From Actinomycetes bacterium (GTDB lineage: Bacteria > Actinomycetota > Acidimicrobiia > Acidimicrobiales > Acidimicrobiaceae), in the NCBI GenBank assembly GCA_021822605.1, contig JAKAQL010000021.1, positions 1 to 33,888 of the forward strand: DNA of 33,888 bases, written 5' to 3'. The translations under genes were made by a program, and so were the position numbers. A model generated the notes under the pieces. It saw only the letters and a list, made by a program, of their open reading frames with translations. It did not search any database and had not been told where the DNA came from. This document shows, piece after piece, positions 7,274 through 15,630 of the stretch (position 1 is its first letter; every line of letters begins with the position of its first letter).

Positions 7274-8230
7274 CTAGATGGTGATAATGAGCTTACCTGT
7301 GGTCCTGCGGTTGGCGAGGTCCAACTGCGCCTGTCCGACCTGGTCAAGGGGGTAGCGTCCGCCAATATCGATGCTCAGCACACCAGAGGCGATATCTGCG
7401 AAGAGAGTGGTTGCCCGCGTCAGCAGTTCCTGACGGGTCGCGATGTAGTGGACTAGGGATGGTCGAGTGACGTAGATCGATCCAGCCTGGTTCAGACGCT
7501 GGAGGTCGAAGGGTGGTACCTGTCCGCTGGCGGCCCCATAGACGACTAACATCCCACGAGGCTTGAGGGAGGCCAGACTTCGATCGAAGGTTGCCTGCCC
7601 AACGCCGTCATAGACGACTTCAGCACCCCCGAGTTCGTCAACGAGCTCTTCAAACTGGTCATAGCCGACCGAGTGGGTGGCTCCATTGCGAGTTGCGCGG
7701 GCCGCCTTCTCGGGTGTGGAGGTGGTGGCAACCACCGTCGCATGATGTTTGCGACTGGCCAGCTGGGTGAGCAGCGAGCCTACGCCACCCGCCGCCGCAT
7801 GGACGACGGCGATCTGATGTTCCTTGAGTGGAAAACAGCTGTCGGCGAGGAACTGGGCCGTCATGCCCTGGAGCATGGCCGCTGCCGCCTGGTCGAAGGA
7901 GACATCCTGGGGGATCTTCACAGCCCGCAAGGCAGGCACGACCGCGTGTTCGGCGAAGCTTCCGAGCACTCCGGTGTAGGCGACGCGATCGCCCACGCTG
8001 AACTCCGTGACGCCTTCACCCACTTCGATCACCTCTCCAGCACCCTCGTTGCCAAGAACTGTTGGGAGCGTGAGTGGATAGACACCTTCGCGGTGGTAGA
8101 TGTCGATGAAATTGACGCCAGCTGCTCGCATGCGGAGCTTGATCTCGCCAGCCTTTGGTGTGGGCTCGGCGATCTCCTTCACCAGAAGCTGTTCGGGTCC
8201 TCCATGTGACTCCACGACGACTGCCTTCAA
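7274..8230 (-). CDS. NADPH:quinone oxidoreductase / zinc-independent alcohol dehydrogenase family
   Basis: A 318-aa medium-chain dehydrogenase/reductase of the zeta-crystallin (Qor) type, which reduces quinones or enones with NADPH. It has the GroES-like N-terminal half (MRAAGVNFIDIYHREG, then LGNEGAGEVIEVGEGV) and the Rossmann motif AAAGGVGSLLTQLA at about residues 148-161. The cysteines that bind catalytic zinc in alcohol dehydrogenases are absent, as expected for Qor. I chose TTG at 8230: GGAGG lies five bases upstream and it gives the family start MKAVVVE. GTG at 8236 directly abuts the GGAG and is less likely. It is divergent from the DadA-like gene. Confidence 0.85.
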   Translation of the reverse strand: MKAVVVESHGGPEQLLVKEIAEPTPKAGEIKLRMRAAGVNFIDIYHREGVYPLTLPTVLGNEGAGEVIEVGEGVTEFSVGDRVAYTGVLGSFAEHAVVPALRAVKIPQDVSFDQAAAAMLQGMTAQFLADSCFPLKEHQIAVVHAAAGGVGSLLTQLASRKHHATVVATTSTPEKAARATRNGATHSVGYDQFEELVDELGGAEVVYDGVGQATFDRSLASLKPRGMLVVYGAASGQVPPFDLQRLNQAGSIYVTRPSLVHYIATRQELLTRATTLFADIASGVLSIDIGGRYPLDQVGQAQLDLANRRTTGKLIITI

Positions 8231-8248
8231 GTTCACCTCCAGTGCTGA

Positions 8249-8269
8249 CCCATTGGACGCCCCAATGGG
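8249..8269. promoter_or_regulatory. Perfect 8-bp inverted repeat, candidate operator
   Basis: CCCATTGG at 8249-8256 and CCAATGGG at 8262-8269 are separated by five bases. The element lies in the gap between the divergent qor-like and dadA-like genes, 19 bases upstream of the qor TTG. It could be a repressor site controlling one or both genes, or a hairpin in the qor leader. No regulator gene is adjacent. Confidence 0.5.
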
Positions 8270-8339
8270 TCTCGCCCCAGGGTTTTGTCGGTTTGGTCTC
8301 CTTGGGCAGTTAGCTTAGTCTTGGGAAGGGGGTAAAAGC

Positions 8340-9635
8340 GTGAAACGAGCGGTAGTCATCGGTGCCGGTATGGTGGGGCTTGCCTGTGGGTGGCATCTAC
8401 AGGAGCGAGGCTACGAAGTAACGATCCTAGAACGTGGTGCCGATGTAGCTGAGGGGTCGAGCTGGGGTAACGCAGGTTGGCTGTCACCAGCGCTGGCTAT
8501 TCCTTTGAATGAACCCTCCCTCGTCACCAGTGGCCTCCTTTCGCTCGTGCGTTCTGATTCACCGCTCTATGTTCCGCTTCGGCTTGACCCCGAACTCTGG
8601 AGATTTCTGGCACTGTTTGCAAGTCAGTGCACCGCTGGTGCGTTTCGTGAGATGATGGACAAGCTCGCTATCTTGAACGCTCGGGCGCTGGAGGCCTTTG
8701 ATGCACTGAGTCCCGCGGTGGAGGAGCCGACAGTCTCAGCCCCCATTCTCGCTGGATTTCGGGATCGACGTGAGGCCGAGGGGTTGTTGGGTGAGTTCGA
8801 GTTGATTCAATCTGCGGGCGGGGAGCTGCACTACGATCTCATTGAAGGCAAGGCCGCCCAAGATCGATCACCACTCTTTTCGCCAGCAATCGGTTGTGTT
8901 ATCGACATCCACGATCAGCGCTATTTGAACCCAAACAGGTACACACACGCGCTCGCTGACTCCCTGCGGGCGAGGGGTGCTACCTTCATGATGGAGAAAG
9001 AGGTGACTCAGCTCAGGGGGACCGGTCGTGAGGTGCAGGTCCGCACGCGGGATGCGGTGGAGCCGATCCGCGCTGACGTAGCGGTGGTTGCGACGGGCGC
9101 CTGGGCCAACCGGCTCGCCCGGGGCCTGGGTGTCCGTATCCCGGTGCGTGCGGGCAGGGGCTACTCGATGATCTGCGATACCCAGGAGCCAGCCACGACA
9201 CCGATCTATCTTCCGACCGTGCGGGTTGCCTGCACTCCGATCGATGGTGGCCTCCGGGTGGCGGGCACGATGGAGTTCCGGCGTCCCGATGATCCGCTTG
9301 ACCCGCAACGACTCGAGGCTATTACACGATCGACGCGCGATCTTCTGGCGGGGATCGATATCGATCACGCACATGATCGCTGGGTTGGCCCTCGACCGGT
9401 GAGCGCGGACGGGCTGCCCTTGATTGGGCCGACGACGCAGCCGGGAGTCTATCTCGCGGCAGGTCATGGAATGTGGGGTGTCACGCAGGGCCCGATCACG
9501 GGCCAGCTGTTGGCTCAGGCGATCGACTCTGGCGAGGTGCCACCGGAGTTGCGTCCTTTCGATCCGCTTCGCGCCATGCAGTGGCCACAGGTGCCTAGGA
9601 TCGCAAAGTGGCCGAGACTCGGCTCGAAGTCATAA
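8340..9635 (+). CDS. FAD-dependent D-amino-acid dehydrogenase-like oxidoreductase (DadA/DAO family)
   Basis: A 431-aa flavoprotein. The FAD dinucleotide fold is at the N-terminus (VVIGAGMVGLACGWHLQERG, ending at about residue 24). The C-terminal FAD signature is GVYLAAGHGMWGVTQGP, after the family block RPVSADGLPLIGP. DadA-type enzymes oxidise D-amino acids to keto acids and pass electrons to the respiratory chain; related members act on other secondary amines, so the substrate is uncertain. The GTG start at 8340 has GGGAAGGGGG upstream. The family core ends near PFDPLR (about 9570); the last 20 or so residues are read across the 3' end of the convergent fur gene. Confidence 0.85.
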   Translation: MKRAVVIGAGMVGLACGWHLQERGYEVTILERGADVAEGSSWGNAGWLSPALAIPLNEPSLVTSGLLSLVRSDSPLYVPLRLDPELWRFLALFASQCTAGAFREMMDKLAILNARALEAFDALSPAVEEPTVSAPILAGFRDRREAEGLLGEFELIQSAGGELHYDLIEGKAAQDRSPLFSPAIGCVIDIHDQRYLNPNRYTHALADSLRARGATFMMEKEVTQLRGTGREVQVRTRDAVEPIRADVAVVATGAWANRLARGLGVRIPVRAGRGYSMICDTQEPATTPIYLPTVRVACTPIDGGLRVAGTMEFRRPDDPLDPQRLEAITRSTRDLLAGIDIDHAHDRWVGPRPVSADGLPLIGPTTQPGVYLAAGHGMWGVTQGPITGQLLAQAIDSGEVPPELRPFDPLRAMQWPQVPRIAKWPRLGSKS

Positions 9636-10009
9636 GAGCGGGCGACGGTGGCGAAGAGGTTGTCCAGCGCAGCCTGGGGAATCTCCTGGACGGAGCCGCA
9701 TACCTGACAATAGAGGTGATAATGGGAGCTGTCGGCGAGATGATAGATAGCTCGACCGTGCCCGAGGTGGATGTGGATCACCACCCCTGAGCGTTCCAGC
9801 GTTTCAAGCGTACGATAGACGGTGGCGAGATGGACGGACGGATCGTGTGCTTGAACGGCGACCGCAACCTCTTCTGCTGTCATATGCCCGCCAGCCGCCA
9901 CGAGTGCAGCCACGATGTGGCGTCGTGGGTTGGTGATGCGATGGCCAGAGGAGGCGAGTTGCGCAAGGACCTGGACGACCCGCTCATCCTCATTCTCGTG
10001 CGAGGTCAA
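9515..10009 (-). CDS. Fur-family metal-dependent transcriptional regulator
   Basis: A 164-aa repressor of the Fur/Zur/PerR family. It has an N-terminal winged helix (ITNPRRHIVAALVAAGGHMT, then VHLATVYRTLETLERSGVV). The dimerisation domain has the structural zinc cysteines C101-x-x-C104 and C141-x-x-C144. A His-rich patch (HIHLGHGRAIYH, HYHLYC) provides regulatory metal ligands. The sequence alone does not settle iron versus zinc sensing. It begins at TTG 10009 inside the last 20 bases of the response regulator gene, with GGAGTAGGAT upstream, so it should be coupled to the two-component operon. Residues after C144 are read across the end of the DadA-like gene (121-base convergent overlap). Confidence 0.85.
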   Translation of the reverse strand: MTSHENEDERVVQVLAQLASSGHRITNPRRHIVAALVAAGGHMTAEEVAVAVQAHDPSVHLATVYRTLETLERSGVVIHIHLGHGRAIYHLADSSHYHLYCQVCGSVQEIPQAALDNLFATVARSYDFEPSLGHFAILGTCGHCMARSGSKGRNSGGTSPESIA

Positions 10010-10700
10010 GCCGATATCCTACTCCTCGAATGGTGGTCAGCACGGTTGGGTTGTTAGGGTCAGGTTCAATTTTTGTTCTCAAGCGCTTGATGTGAACATC
10101 GAGCGTCTTGGTGTCCCCGTAGTAGTCGTGTCCCCAGACTCGATCGACAAGCAGGTCTCTGGTCAGCACTTTGCCAGGGTTACGGAGAAAGAGAATCAGG
10201 AGTTCGAACTCCTTCGGAGGAAGTTTGATTTCATCCTCACCGACTACCACTTGGTGTCGATCGACAAAGGCGGTGAGCCCGTGATAGCGCAGGACCTCCT
10301 CGTCGGTGCGGGGGCGCTCTGAACTCTCTGTTGTTCGGCGTAGCAATGCGCGGATACGAGCCACCAGTTCAGCCATCCGAAATGGTTTGGCGACGTAGTC
10401 ATCGGCACCGAGTTCCAATCCGAGCACGGTATCGAGCTCGGTTGAACGAGCGGTGACCATGATGATGGGTACCTTCGATTCCTTCCGGATCTGGCGGCAG
10501 ACATCGAGCCCAGAGATCTTAGGAAGCATCACGTCGAGCAGGATGCAGTCAGGATGAGCTTCGTGGAAGAGATCGAGTGCCCGTTGGCCATCGCTGGCGA
10601 CGATGGGTTCAAAGCCCTCGCGGCTGAGACCAAGGGTCATCGCATCGACAAAACTCTCCTCATCCTCTGCGATCAGGATGCGCTCTTTGTCCGGGCTCAT
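9990..10700 (-). CDS. OmpR/PhoB-family response regulator (RegX3-like)
   Basis: A 236-aa two-component regulator. The receiver domain has acidic residues E12-D13, the phospho-acceptor D56 in LLDVMLP, T83 and K105 in YVAKPFR. The C-terminal winged helix (about 135-233) has the OmpR pattern LPPKEFELLILFLRNPGKVL, then VDRVWGHDYYGDTKTLDVHI and the wing TIRGVGYRLD. It overlaps the kinase gene before it by four bases (ATGA) and the fur gene after it by 20. Overall it resembles the SenX3-RegX3/PhoR-PhoB phosphate systems of Actinobacteria, though no phosphate gene lies nearby to confirm this. Confidence 0.92.
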   Translation of the reverse strand: MSPDKERILIAEDEESFVDAMTLGLSREGFEPIVASDGQRALDLFHEAHPDCILLDVMLPKISGLDVCRQIRKESKVPIIMVTARSTELDTVLGLELGADDYVAKPFRMAELVARIRALLRRTTESSERPRTDEEVLRYHGLTAFVDRHQVVVGEDEIKLPPKEFELLILFLRNPGKVLTRDLLVDRVWGHDYYGDTKTLDVHIKRLRTKIEPDPNNPTVLTTIRGVGYRLDLARE

Positions 10701-11737
10701 CCGTCGACCCGTGGAAGCAGAATCGTAAATGTCGTTCCGACACCCTCGGTGGACGTGACGTCGATCCTACCTTGATGATTTTCTATCACATGTCTCACTA
10801 TAGAGAGTCCTAGGCCAGTACCTCCCGTTGCACGAGAGCGATCAGCGTCGACTCGGTAGAAGCGTTCGAAAATGCGCGAGAGATCGCGGGCTGGAATACC
10901 GATGCCTTGGTCGGTAATAGTGGCCTCGACAGTCGTCGCTGTGTTGGCAATGGTGACCCTCACTTCGGTCTCAGGTTCTGAGTACTTGATCGCGTTGTCG
11001 ATGAGGTTGGAGAGAGCAGAGCTGAGCTGCCACCGATCACCGCTCACGAGTGGAGGGTCGGCTGCAAAGGTCGCCTCAAGCCTGATGCCGCGGGCCTCAG
11101 CCCCGAGCCGATAACGGTCCACGCACTCCGATGCGATTTCGTTCAGGTTGACGTCGTGGATCTGGTGGAGTTCTGTCTCCTCAAGTTTAGAGAGGTCGAG
11201 CAGGTCGGTAACGAGACGGGCGAGCCGATCTCCCTCATCGAGAATACGACGAGACAGGCGCAGTACGGTTGCGGGATCGGACTCTTGGCTGAGAGCATCG
11301 GCGAGGAGCACGATGCCACCGACTGGGGTCTTGAGTTCATGGGAGACGTTGGCGACGAAGTCACGACGTACCTCCTCAAGCCTTTTGCGTTCGGTGATGT
11401 TCTCAACAGTGATGATGAAGGGAGGATGGGGATCACTGCCGAGAGGGGTGGTTACGAGCTGAAAGTAGCTCTTTGGGGGACCAAAGACCTCGAGGGTCTG
11501 CGATCGGTAGAGCTCGAGGCGAGCATCGTGCTTGAGAGCAGAGATAGCACGTTCGAGAAGGATGCGCTCAGCAAAACCGCCCGTTGGAATTTTATCGGCG
11601 TAGTCGGAGTAGACAGTGCGATATTCGGCGTCGACGAGCACAACGCCGATCGAGAGACTCGCTGCTGCACGGCTCCAAAGCTCGGCATCCCCAACGTGTG
11701 CATTTGCTGTCTCTTCCACCGTCTCGCACTCCTTCAC
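10697..11737 (-). CDS. Sensor histidine kinase with PAS domain, SenX3/PhoR-like
   Basis: A 346-aa kinase. A PAS-like domain covers roughly residues 20-115 (ending FIITVENITERKRLEE). HisKA follows with H133 in FVANVSHELKTPVGG. The ATPase domain has N box LSNLIDNAIKYSEP, G1 ITDQGIGIPARDL, F box IFERFYRVD and G2 GGTGLGLSIV. I see no membrane helix, unlike SenX3 and PhoR, so it may sense a cytoplasmic signal or partner. The listed GTG at 11737 directly abuts its GGAGGA; GTG at 11719, nine bases after AAGGAG, is at least as plausible and removes six residues. It is divergent from the secretion cluster. Confidence 0.9.
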   Translation of the reverse strand: MKECETVEETANAHVGDAELWSRAAASLSIGVVLVDAEYRTVYSDYADKIPTGGFAERILLERAISALKHDARLELYRSQTLEVFGPPKSYFQLVTTPLGSDPHPPFIITVENITERKRLEEVRRDFVANVSHELKTPVGGIVLLADALSQESDPATVLRLSRRILDEGDRLARLVTDLLDLSKLEETELHQIHDVNLNEIASECVDRYRLGAEARGIRLEATFAADPPLVSGDRWQLSSALSNLIDNAIKYSEPETEVRVTIANTATTVEATITDQGIGIPARDLSRIFERFYRVDADRSRATGGTGLGLSIVRHVIENHQGRIDVTSTEGVGTTFTILLPRVDG

Positions 11738-11876
11738 TCCTCCATACTAGAGGGGCACAGGCTTTGAGCTGGGTGCCTCGAAGCGACCTCCGTTCCCGTA
11801 ATGTTTTTTATTGGAATAACATGAAAAGAGTTGGAAAGTGATGATATGCTTAGAATCTCCAAGGAAGGAGAAACGG

Positions 11877-12164
11877 ATGGCATGGATGCTTCTCGATGTA
11901 GCGCTCAACCCCGATCCCTCGGCGTTGCCGGGCGGTTCGGTGATTCAACAGCTCGCCAACGGAATCGGTGGTTGGGCGCTCATCTTGGCACTGATTGGCC
12001 TCATCATCGGAGCGGCGACCTGGGCACTAGGTGCTCATAGCCAGAACTATCAACAGTCTTACTTTGGTCGTCGGGCGGTCCTGGCGGCTGGTGCGGCTGC
12101 GCTCATCATCGGTGCCGCACCAGCGATCATCAACTTCTTCTTTCACCTGGGACTTGGCGTCTAG
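11877..12164 (+). CDS. Small two-helix membrane protein, VirB2/TrbC (DUF6112)-like pilin candidate
   Basis: A 95-aa protein with a short N-terminal segment and two hydrophobic helices (about 29-49 and 66-90) separated by a small polar loop. This is the layout of VirB2/TrbC pilins and of the DUF6112 proteins that open actinobacterial conjugation clusters. I start it at ATG 11877 because AAGGAAGGAG ends seven bases upstream; an in-frame ATG at 11838 has no such site. It is first of five closely packed genes. The 139 bases before it are relatively AT-rich and probably hold the cluster promoter. The assignment rests on size, topology and position rather than sequence motifs. Confidence 0.65.
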   Translation: MAWMLLDVALNPDPSALPGGSVIQQLANGIGGWALILALIGLIIGAATWALGAHSQNYQQSYFGRRAVLAAGAAALIIGAAPAIINFFFHLGLGV

Positions 12165-12166
12165 CG

Positions 12167-13240
12167 GTGTTGCTAGGGTCGCTCATTTCAGCCCCAGTTG
12201 ATGCGATCGCTCACGCGATCGTAAAGTACCTCGCCACTGCGCTGGCCGGCTTTGCTGGTCACCTGCTGACTGGGTCGCTGAGCTGGTTTCTAGGTGAGAT
12301 TGTCGGACTGCTCAGTTCGGCGGACCGTCTCGATATCGGTGCGAGTGCGGTGCAGGCGGTCTATCGACAGCAGGTCGAACTCCTAGCGATGGTTCTCGTA
12401 CCCGCTCTCCTCATCGGGGCGGTGGCGGCGCTGTGGCACCAGAGCGTCGCCACGCTCATCGAGTTGGTCGCCCGGGTGCCCATCGCGGTGTGTGCGGTGT
12501 TGTTGGCTCCGACCTTGACCAACGACTTGGCTTCCGTCGTCAATGCGTTGTCCAAGGGTCCACTCGCTGATATCGCCGCACTGCCTCGGCTCGCCCTCAT
12601 CTTTACTTGGGGGCGTGCCGTCCCCGGTGTCGGCCCGATCGTTGCAGGGGTGCTCGCAGCGATCGCCCTCCTGGGTGCGCTTGCTCTCTTTCTTGAACTT
12701 CTGATGCGTGATGCAGGTATCTACCTCGTGCTTGCGTTGTTTCCTCTGGCCTCCATCGGCATCGTTCTCCCGATGGGCCGCCATTGGTTTACCACTGCTT
12801 TGCGTTCACTCTTTGGCCTGGTGATCTCCAAGCTCATTCTTGCGATCGGAATTGGATTAGGGGCATCGCTGCTCGTCGAGGCGACGAGCAGCTCGGGCCC
12901 AGGCGATATTCTTTCGCTCGCGCTCTCAGGGGTGGCGTTGTTACTCGTGGTCTGCTTCGCTCCAATCGCGATTCTGCGCTCGGTAGCCTTCAGCGAAGCA
13001 GTTGCGCTGGAGTCCTTTTCGAGTGCGCGGTCGATGGCCCTCTCTCGTGTTGGTGCACTCGCTGACCAGGGGTACATGGCCAGCATCGCATTAGCGGCAC
13101 CCTGGACCAAACAGACGAAGTCGACGATACCCCAGTACCAGGGGCATCCGGTACCCTCCGCGATCGTCGAGATGGCCAAGACTGACCCCTGGGTCGACGA
13201 GTTTCTTCATGGGCACGAACGAAAGGGGAGAAGAGGGTGA
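12167..13240 (+). CDS. TrbL/VirB6-like polytopic membrane protein of a type IV secretion-like system
   Basis: A 357-aa protein with about six to seven membrane helices (for example at about 18-45, 75-100, 105-125, 140-175, 180-205 and 240-275) and a soluble tail of about 70 residues. TrbL/VirB6 proteins form the inner-membrane channel platform of type IV secretion systems. Its position between the pilin-like gene and the SCO6880-like gene fits actinobacterial conjugation clusters. The GTG start at 12167 lies two bases after the previous stop with only a weak ribosome binding site, so coupling is likely. A general multi-helix membrane protein is the alternative reading. Confidence 0.7.
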   Translation: MLLGSLISAPVDAIAHAIVKYLATALAGFAGHLLTGSLSWFLGEIVGLLSSADRLDIGASAVQAVYRQQVELLAMVLVPALLIGAVAALWHQSVATLIELVARVPIAVCAVLLAPTLTNDLASVVNALSKGPLADIAALPRLALIFTWGRAVPGVGPIVAGVLAAIALLGALALFLELLMRDAGIYLVLALFPLASIGIVLPMGRHWFTTALRSLFGLVISKLILAIGIGLGASLLVEATSSSGPGDILSLALSGVALLLVVCFAPIAILRSVAFSEAVALESFSSARSMALSRVGALADQGYMASIALAAPWTKQTKSTIPQYQGHPVPSAIVEMAKTDPWVDEFLHGHERKGRRG

Positions 13241-14484
13241 ATGGTGGAGATGAGCGCGAGAGCGATCTGGTCTATTTTGGCACCCCAGCATCGGGTACAC
13301 AGATGTTGGGTCTTCCCATCACGCTGGTGGCAAAGCTCGCGTTTGGGTTGGTGATAGTGATCGGAGTTGCAGGACTTGGGAATGAGATGGCGCGTCTCGT
13401 TATCGCGGCAGTGTTGGGTGTTTGCCTGGTCATCCTCTTTGGAATCACACTCCTGCTAAAGGCACACCCGCTTGCTTGGGTGAAGATGAAGGTGGGGGCA
13501 AAACTCGCGCGCCGTGCCCCGGGTTTCACTGCTGAGGCCCAGCTACTGAGGAGCGTTGGTTCGCGCCAGCTGATTGGCGGTTTTGTGATCACCGACGAAA
13601 CCCCAGCAGCGACGCTGCGTGCAGAGCGCAACCACGGGGATGCCTGGGCGCATCTCCTCAACGAGGCCTCCAACCGGTTGGTACCCCACGGTGAGATGGT
13701 ACTGCGTAGCTCGATCCTGCCCCAGACTCTCTTCGAGGATCTGTCACAGTGTGCCAAGAGCTATCGGGAGTTAGCACTCACCACCTATAGGGTGCAGACC
13801 TCACTGCTCGTGACTAGCCCACCTGGGACCCCACGTCGTCAACGCGCTGCTCTGTCGAGAACAATCACAGGATTACGGATGGCCAACCATTTCGAGGGCA
13901 TCACGCTGGCGGTGCCAGAGAGACCCTGGGAGCTCATCGATACGGCGTGTGGAGGTATCAGTGAATCCTTCTCCACTGCCGGTACGCAAACGAGTGAAGG
14001 GGTAGAGATGCTCGTTGGAGAGAGGTTCGCGGCCTCCACCTATCGCGTTGATGGTTGGCCAGGAAGGAGCGTAGATCCGCGAATGCTGCTCGCTCTGTTC
14101 GCACCAGGCCCTCCCAGTCGGGTGGTCTCCTTGGTCGTCCGGCCAGTCGAGGTGAGACGCGCCCAGCGAGAGGTGGCTCGGCACCGGACCGAGATGGTTG
14201 CAGATCGCCGACTCCGCCGGGAGCGGGGCTATCTCGATCGAGCCCGAGATGATCATCGCGAGGCTACCTCGCTGACCCAAGAGGAGGAACTGTTAGCCGG
14301 TTATCGGCTCTGTCGCTACCAGCTGCTGGTGGTGCTCTTGGCTCCGAGTGCACAACGGTTGGCACCTAGTCGTGCGGCACTGGAGGAGTTGGCGGCGAGC
14401 GCCCAGCTCCGGCTGAGGTTGGTCCTTGGAGAGCAGCGCTCACTCTTCGAGCGAGCGCTGCTGGGGGTGACCGGTTGGAGTTGA
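13237..14484 (+). CDS. SCO6880-like type IV secretion protein
   Basis: A 415-aa protein. Two membrane helices near the N-terminus (about 24-42 and 48-68) are followed by a long soluble domain. The start, YFGTPASGTQMLGLPIT, and the following pattern resemble the SCO6880 family of actinobacterial conjugation clusters, which sits just upstream of a VirB4-type ATPase and probably replaces PrgI/VirB3 plus the VirB4 N-terminal domain. A charged helical stretch (about 300-350, many Arg/Glu) may be a coiled coil. GTG at 13237 overlaps the previous stop by four bases (GTGA). It is somewhat shorter than I expect for the family. Confidence 0.75.
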   Translation: MNGGDERESDLVYFGTPASGTQMLGLPITLVAKLAFGLVIVIGVAGLGNEMARLVIAAVLGVCLVILFGITLLLKAHPLAWVKMKVGAKLARRAPGFTAEAQLLRSVGSRQLIGGFVITDETPAATLRAERNHGDAWAHLLNEASNRLVPHGEMVLRSSILPQTLFEDLSQCAKSYRELALTTYRVQTSLLVTSPPGTPRRQRAALSRTITGLRMANHFEGITLAVPERPWELIDTACGGISESFSTAGTQTSEGVEMLVGERFAASTYRVDGWPGRSVDPRMLLALFAPGPPSRVVSLVVRPVEVRRAQREVARHRTEMVADRRLRRERGYLDRARDDHREATSLTQEEELLAGYRLCRYQLLVVLLAPSAQRLAPSRAALEELAASAQLRLRLVLGEQRSLFERALLGVTGWS

Positions 14485-15629
14485 GTTATCAAGACAGCAC
14501 GCGAACCCTGGGGCGGCTACCGCTCCTAGCCTCGAGCCCACTACCTCCCACTCGTCTTCGTCCTGTGGGAGTGTCGCGCCTAGGTGGTGTTTTCTGTTTC
14601 GATCCATTTGAGCTCTACCGAGCTGGCTACTTGACAAGCCCTAACATGCTGGTGTTGGGGGAGATCGGCCGCGGAAAGAGTGCCTTTGTCAAGACGCTGC
14701 TGGTCAGAGAACATGCCCCAACAACCTCCATTCTGATCCTCGATCCAAAAGGAGAGTACACGGTTGCAGCCACAAGTTTGGGGGCACAGCGATTGGGCTT
14801 AGCCGAAGGGGCAGGCCTGGATCCCTTTGCTGGGGTCGATGCCTCACCCCGAACGTTGGCTGGAGTGTTGGTGAGCATCTTTGGTGTACTCTATGACCGA
14901 TCGCCACTACCGTTGGAGTACCAGCTGCTCCAGGAGGTCACCACCCAGTTGATCAGCGATCCTCGGTCGATCACTCTCACCCACCTCGTGGATCTTGTCG
15001 ACTCAGGGTCGATCGGCGCGCACGCTGACAGAGAGGAGGCGAGGCTCCGTCGCGAGCTTCGTGCCCAGTTGACTCGTCTGATCGACGGCGACCTCGCCGG
15101 TGTTTTTGCAGTCGATGGCGCGAGTGTCGCTCTTGGGGAACGGGTTGTAGTGGATCTTCGGTCACTGGTGGATCGCCGATTGACCGCCTTCGCCATCAGC
15201 TGTCTGCTCCGGGCGCGCATCGCCCAGTTTGCAAGATCTGAATTATCGGCGGGTTTTGTCGTCGTCGATGAGGCGTGGTCGGTGCTCCAACACGCGGATT
15301 CAGTGCGCGAGATGCGGGATCTGTTCAAGCTTGCCCGTAGCTATGGAGCGTCGGTGGTCGCTGTCACACATCGACTCTCTGATCTGGATGCGGAGGCGGC
15401 TGAACTAGTCAAAGATGTCGAGACCCGAGTCATCTTCCGCCAACCTCGTGAGGAGGTGGCGCCGCTCGCTGGTGCGGTCGGCCTCAGCGCCACGATGGGT
15501 GAGACACTGGTGAGTCTGGCCAAAGGCGAGGCGCTGTGGTGTATTGGGACCCACCAGTTCCTCGTCACTCATCGGATCCTCGATGGCGAAGGAGACCTTG
15601 TCGATACCGACCGAGCCATGCGAGGCTAG
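14475..15629 (+). CDS. VirB4-like secretion ATPase
   Basis: A 384-aa P-loop ATPase. Walker A is GEIGRGKS at residues 62-69, with ILILDPKGEY just after it, and Walker B is FVVVDEAW at 261-268. These are typical of VirB4/TraC-type ATPases, which energise pilus assembly and substrate transfer in type IV secretion. Normal VirB4 proteins have an N-terminal domain of about 200 residues; this one has only about 60 before the Walker A, so the preceding SCO6880-like protein may supply the missing part. It begins at TTG 14475, overlapping the previous gene by ten bases. Confidence 0.85.
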   Translation: MELSYQDSTRTLGRLPLLASSPLPPTRLRPVGVSRLGGVFCFDPFELYRAGYLTSPNMLVLGEIGRGKSAFVKTLLVREHAPTTSILILDPKGEYTVAATSLGAQRLGLAEGAGLDPFAGVDASPRTLAGVLVSIFGVLYDRSPLPLEYQLLQEVTTQLISDPRSITLTHLVDLVDSGSIGAHADREEARLRRELRAQLTRLIDGDLAGVFAVDGASVALGERVVVDLRSLVDRRLTAFAISCLLRARIAQFARSELSAGFVVVDEAWSVLQHADSVREMRDLFKLARSYGASVVAVTHRLSDLDAEAAELVKDVETRVIFRQPREEVAPLAGAVGLSATMGETLVSLAKGEALWCIGTHQFLVTHRILDGEGDLVDTDRAMRG

Positions 15630-15630
15630 G

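Noticed and set aside
11801-11822. Inverted repeat ATGTT...AACAT before the secretion cluster
   Set aside because: Only five paired bases in AT-rich DNA, easily chance; the TTGGAA boxes nearby have no well-spaced -10.
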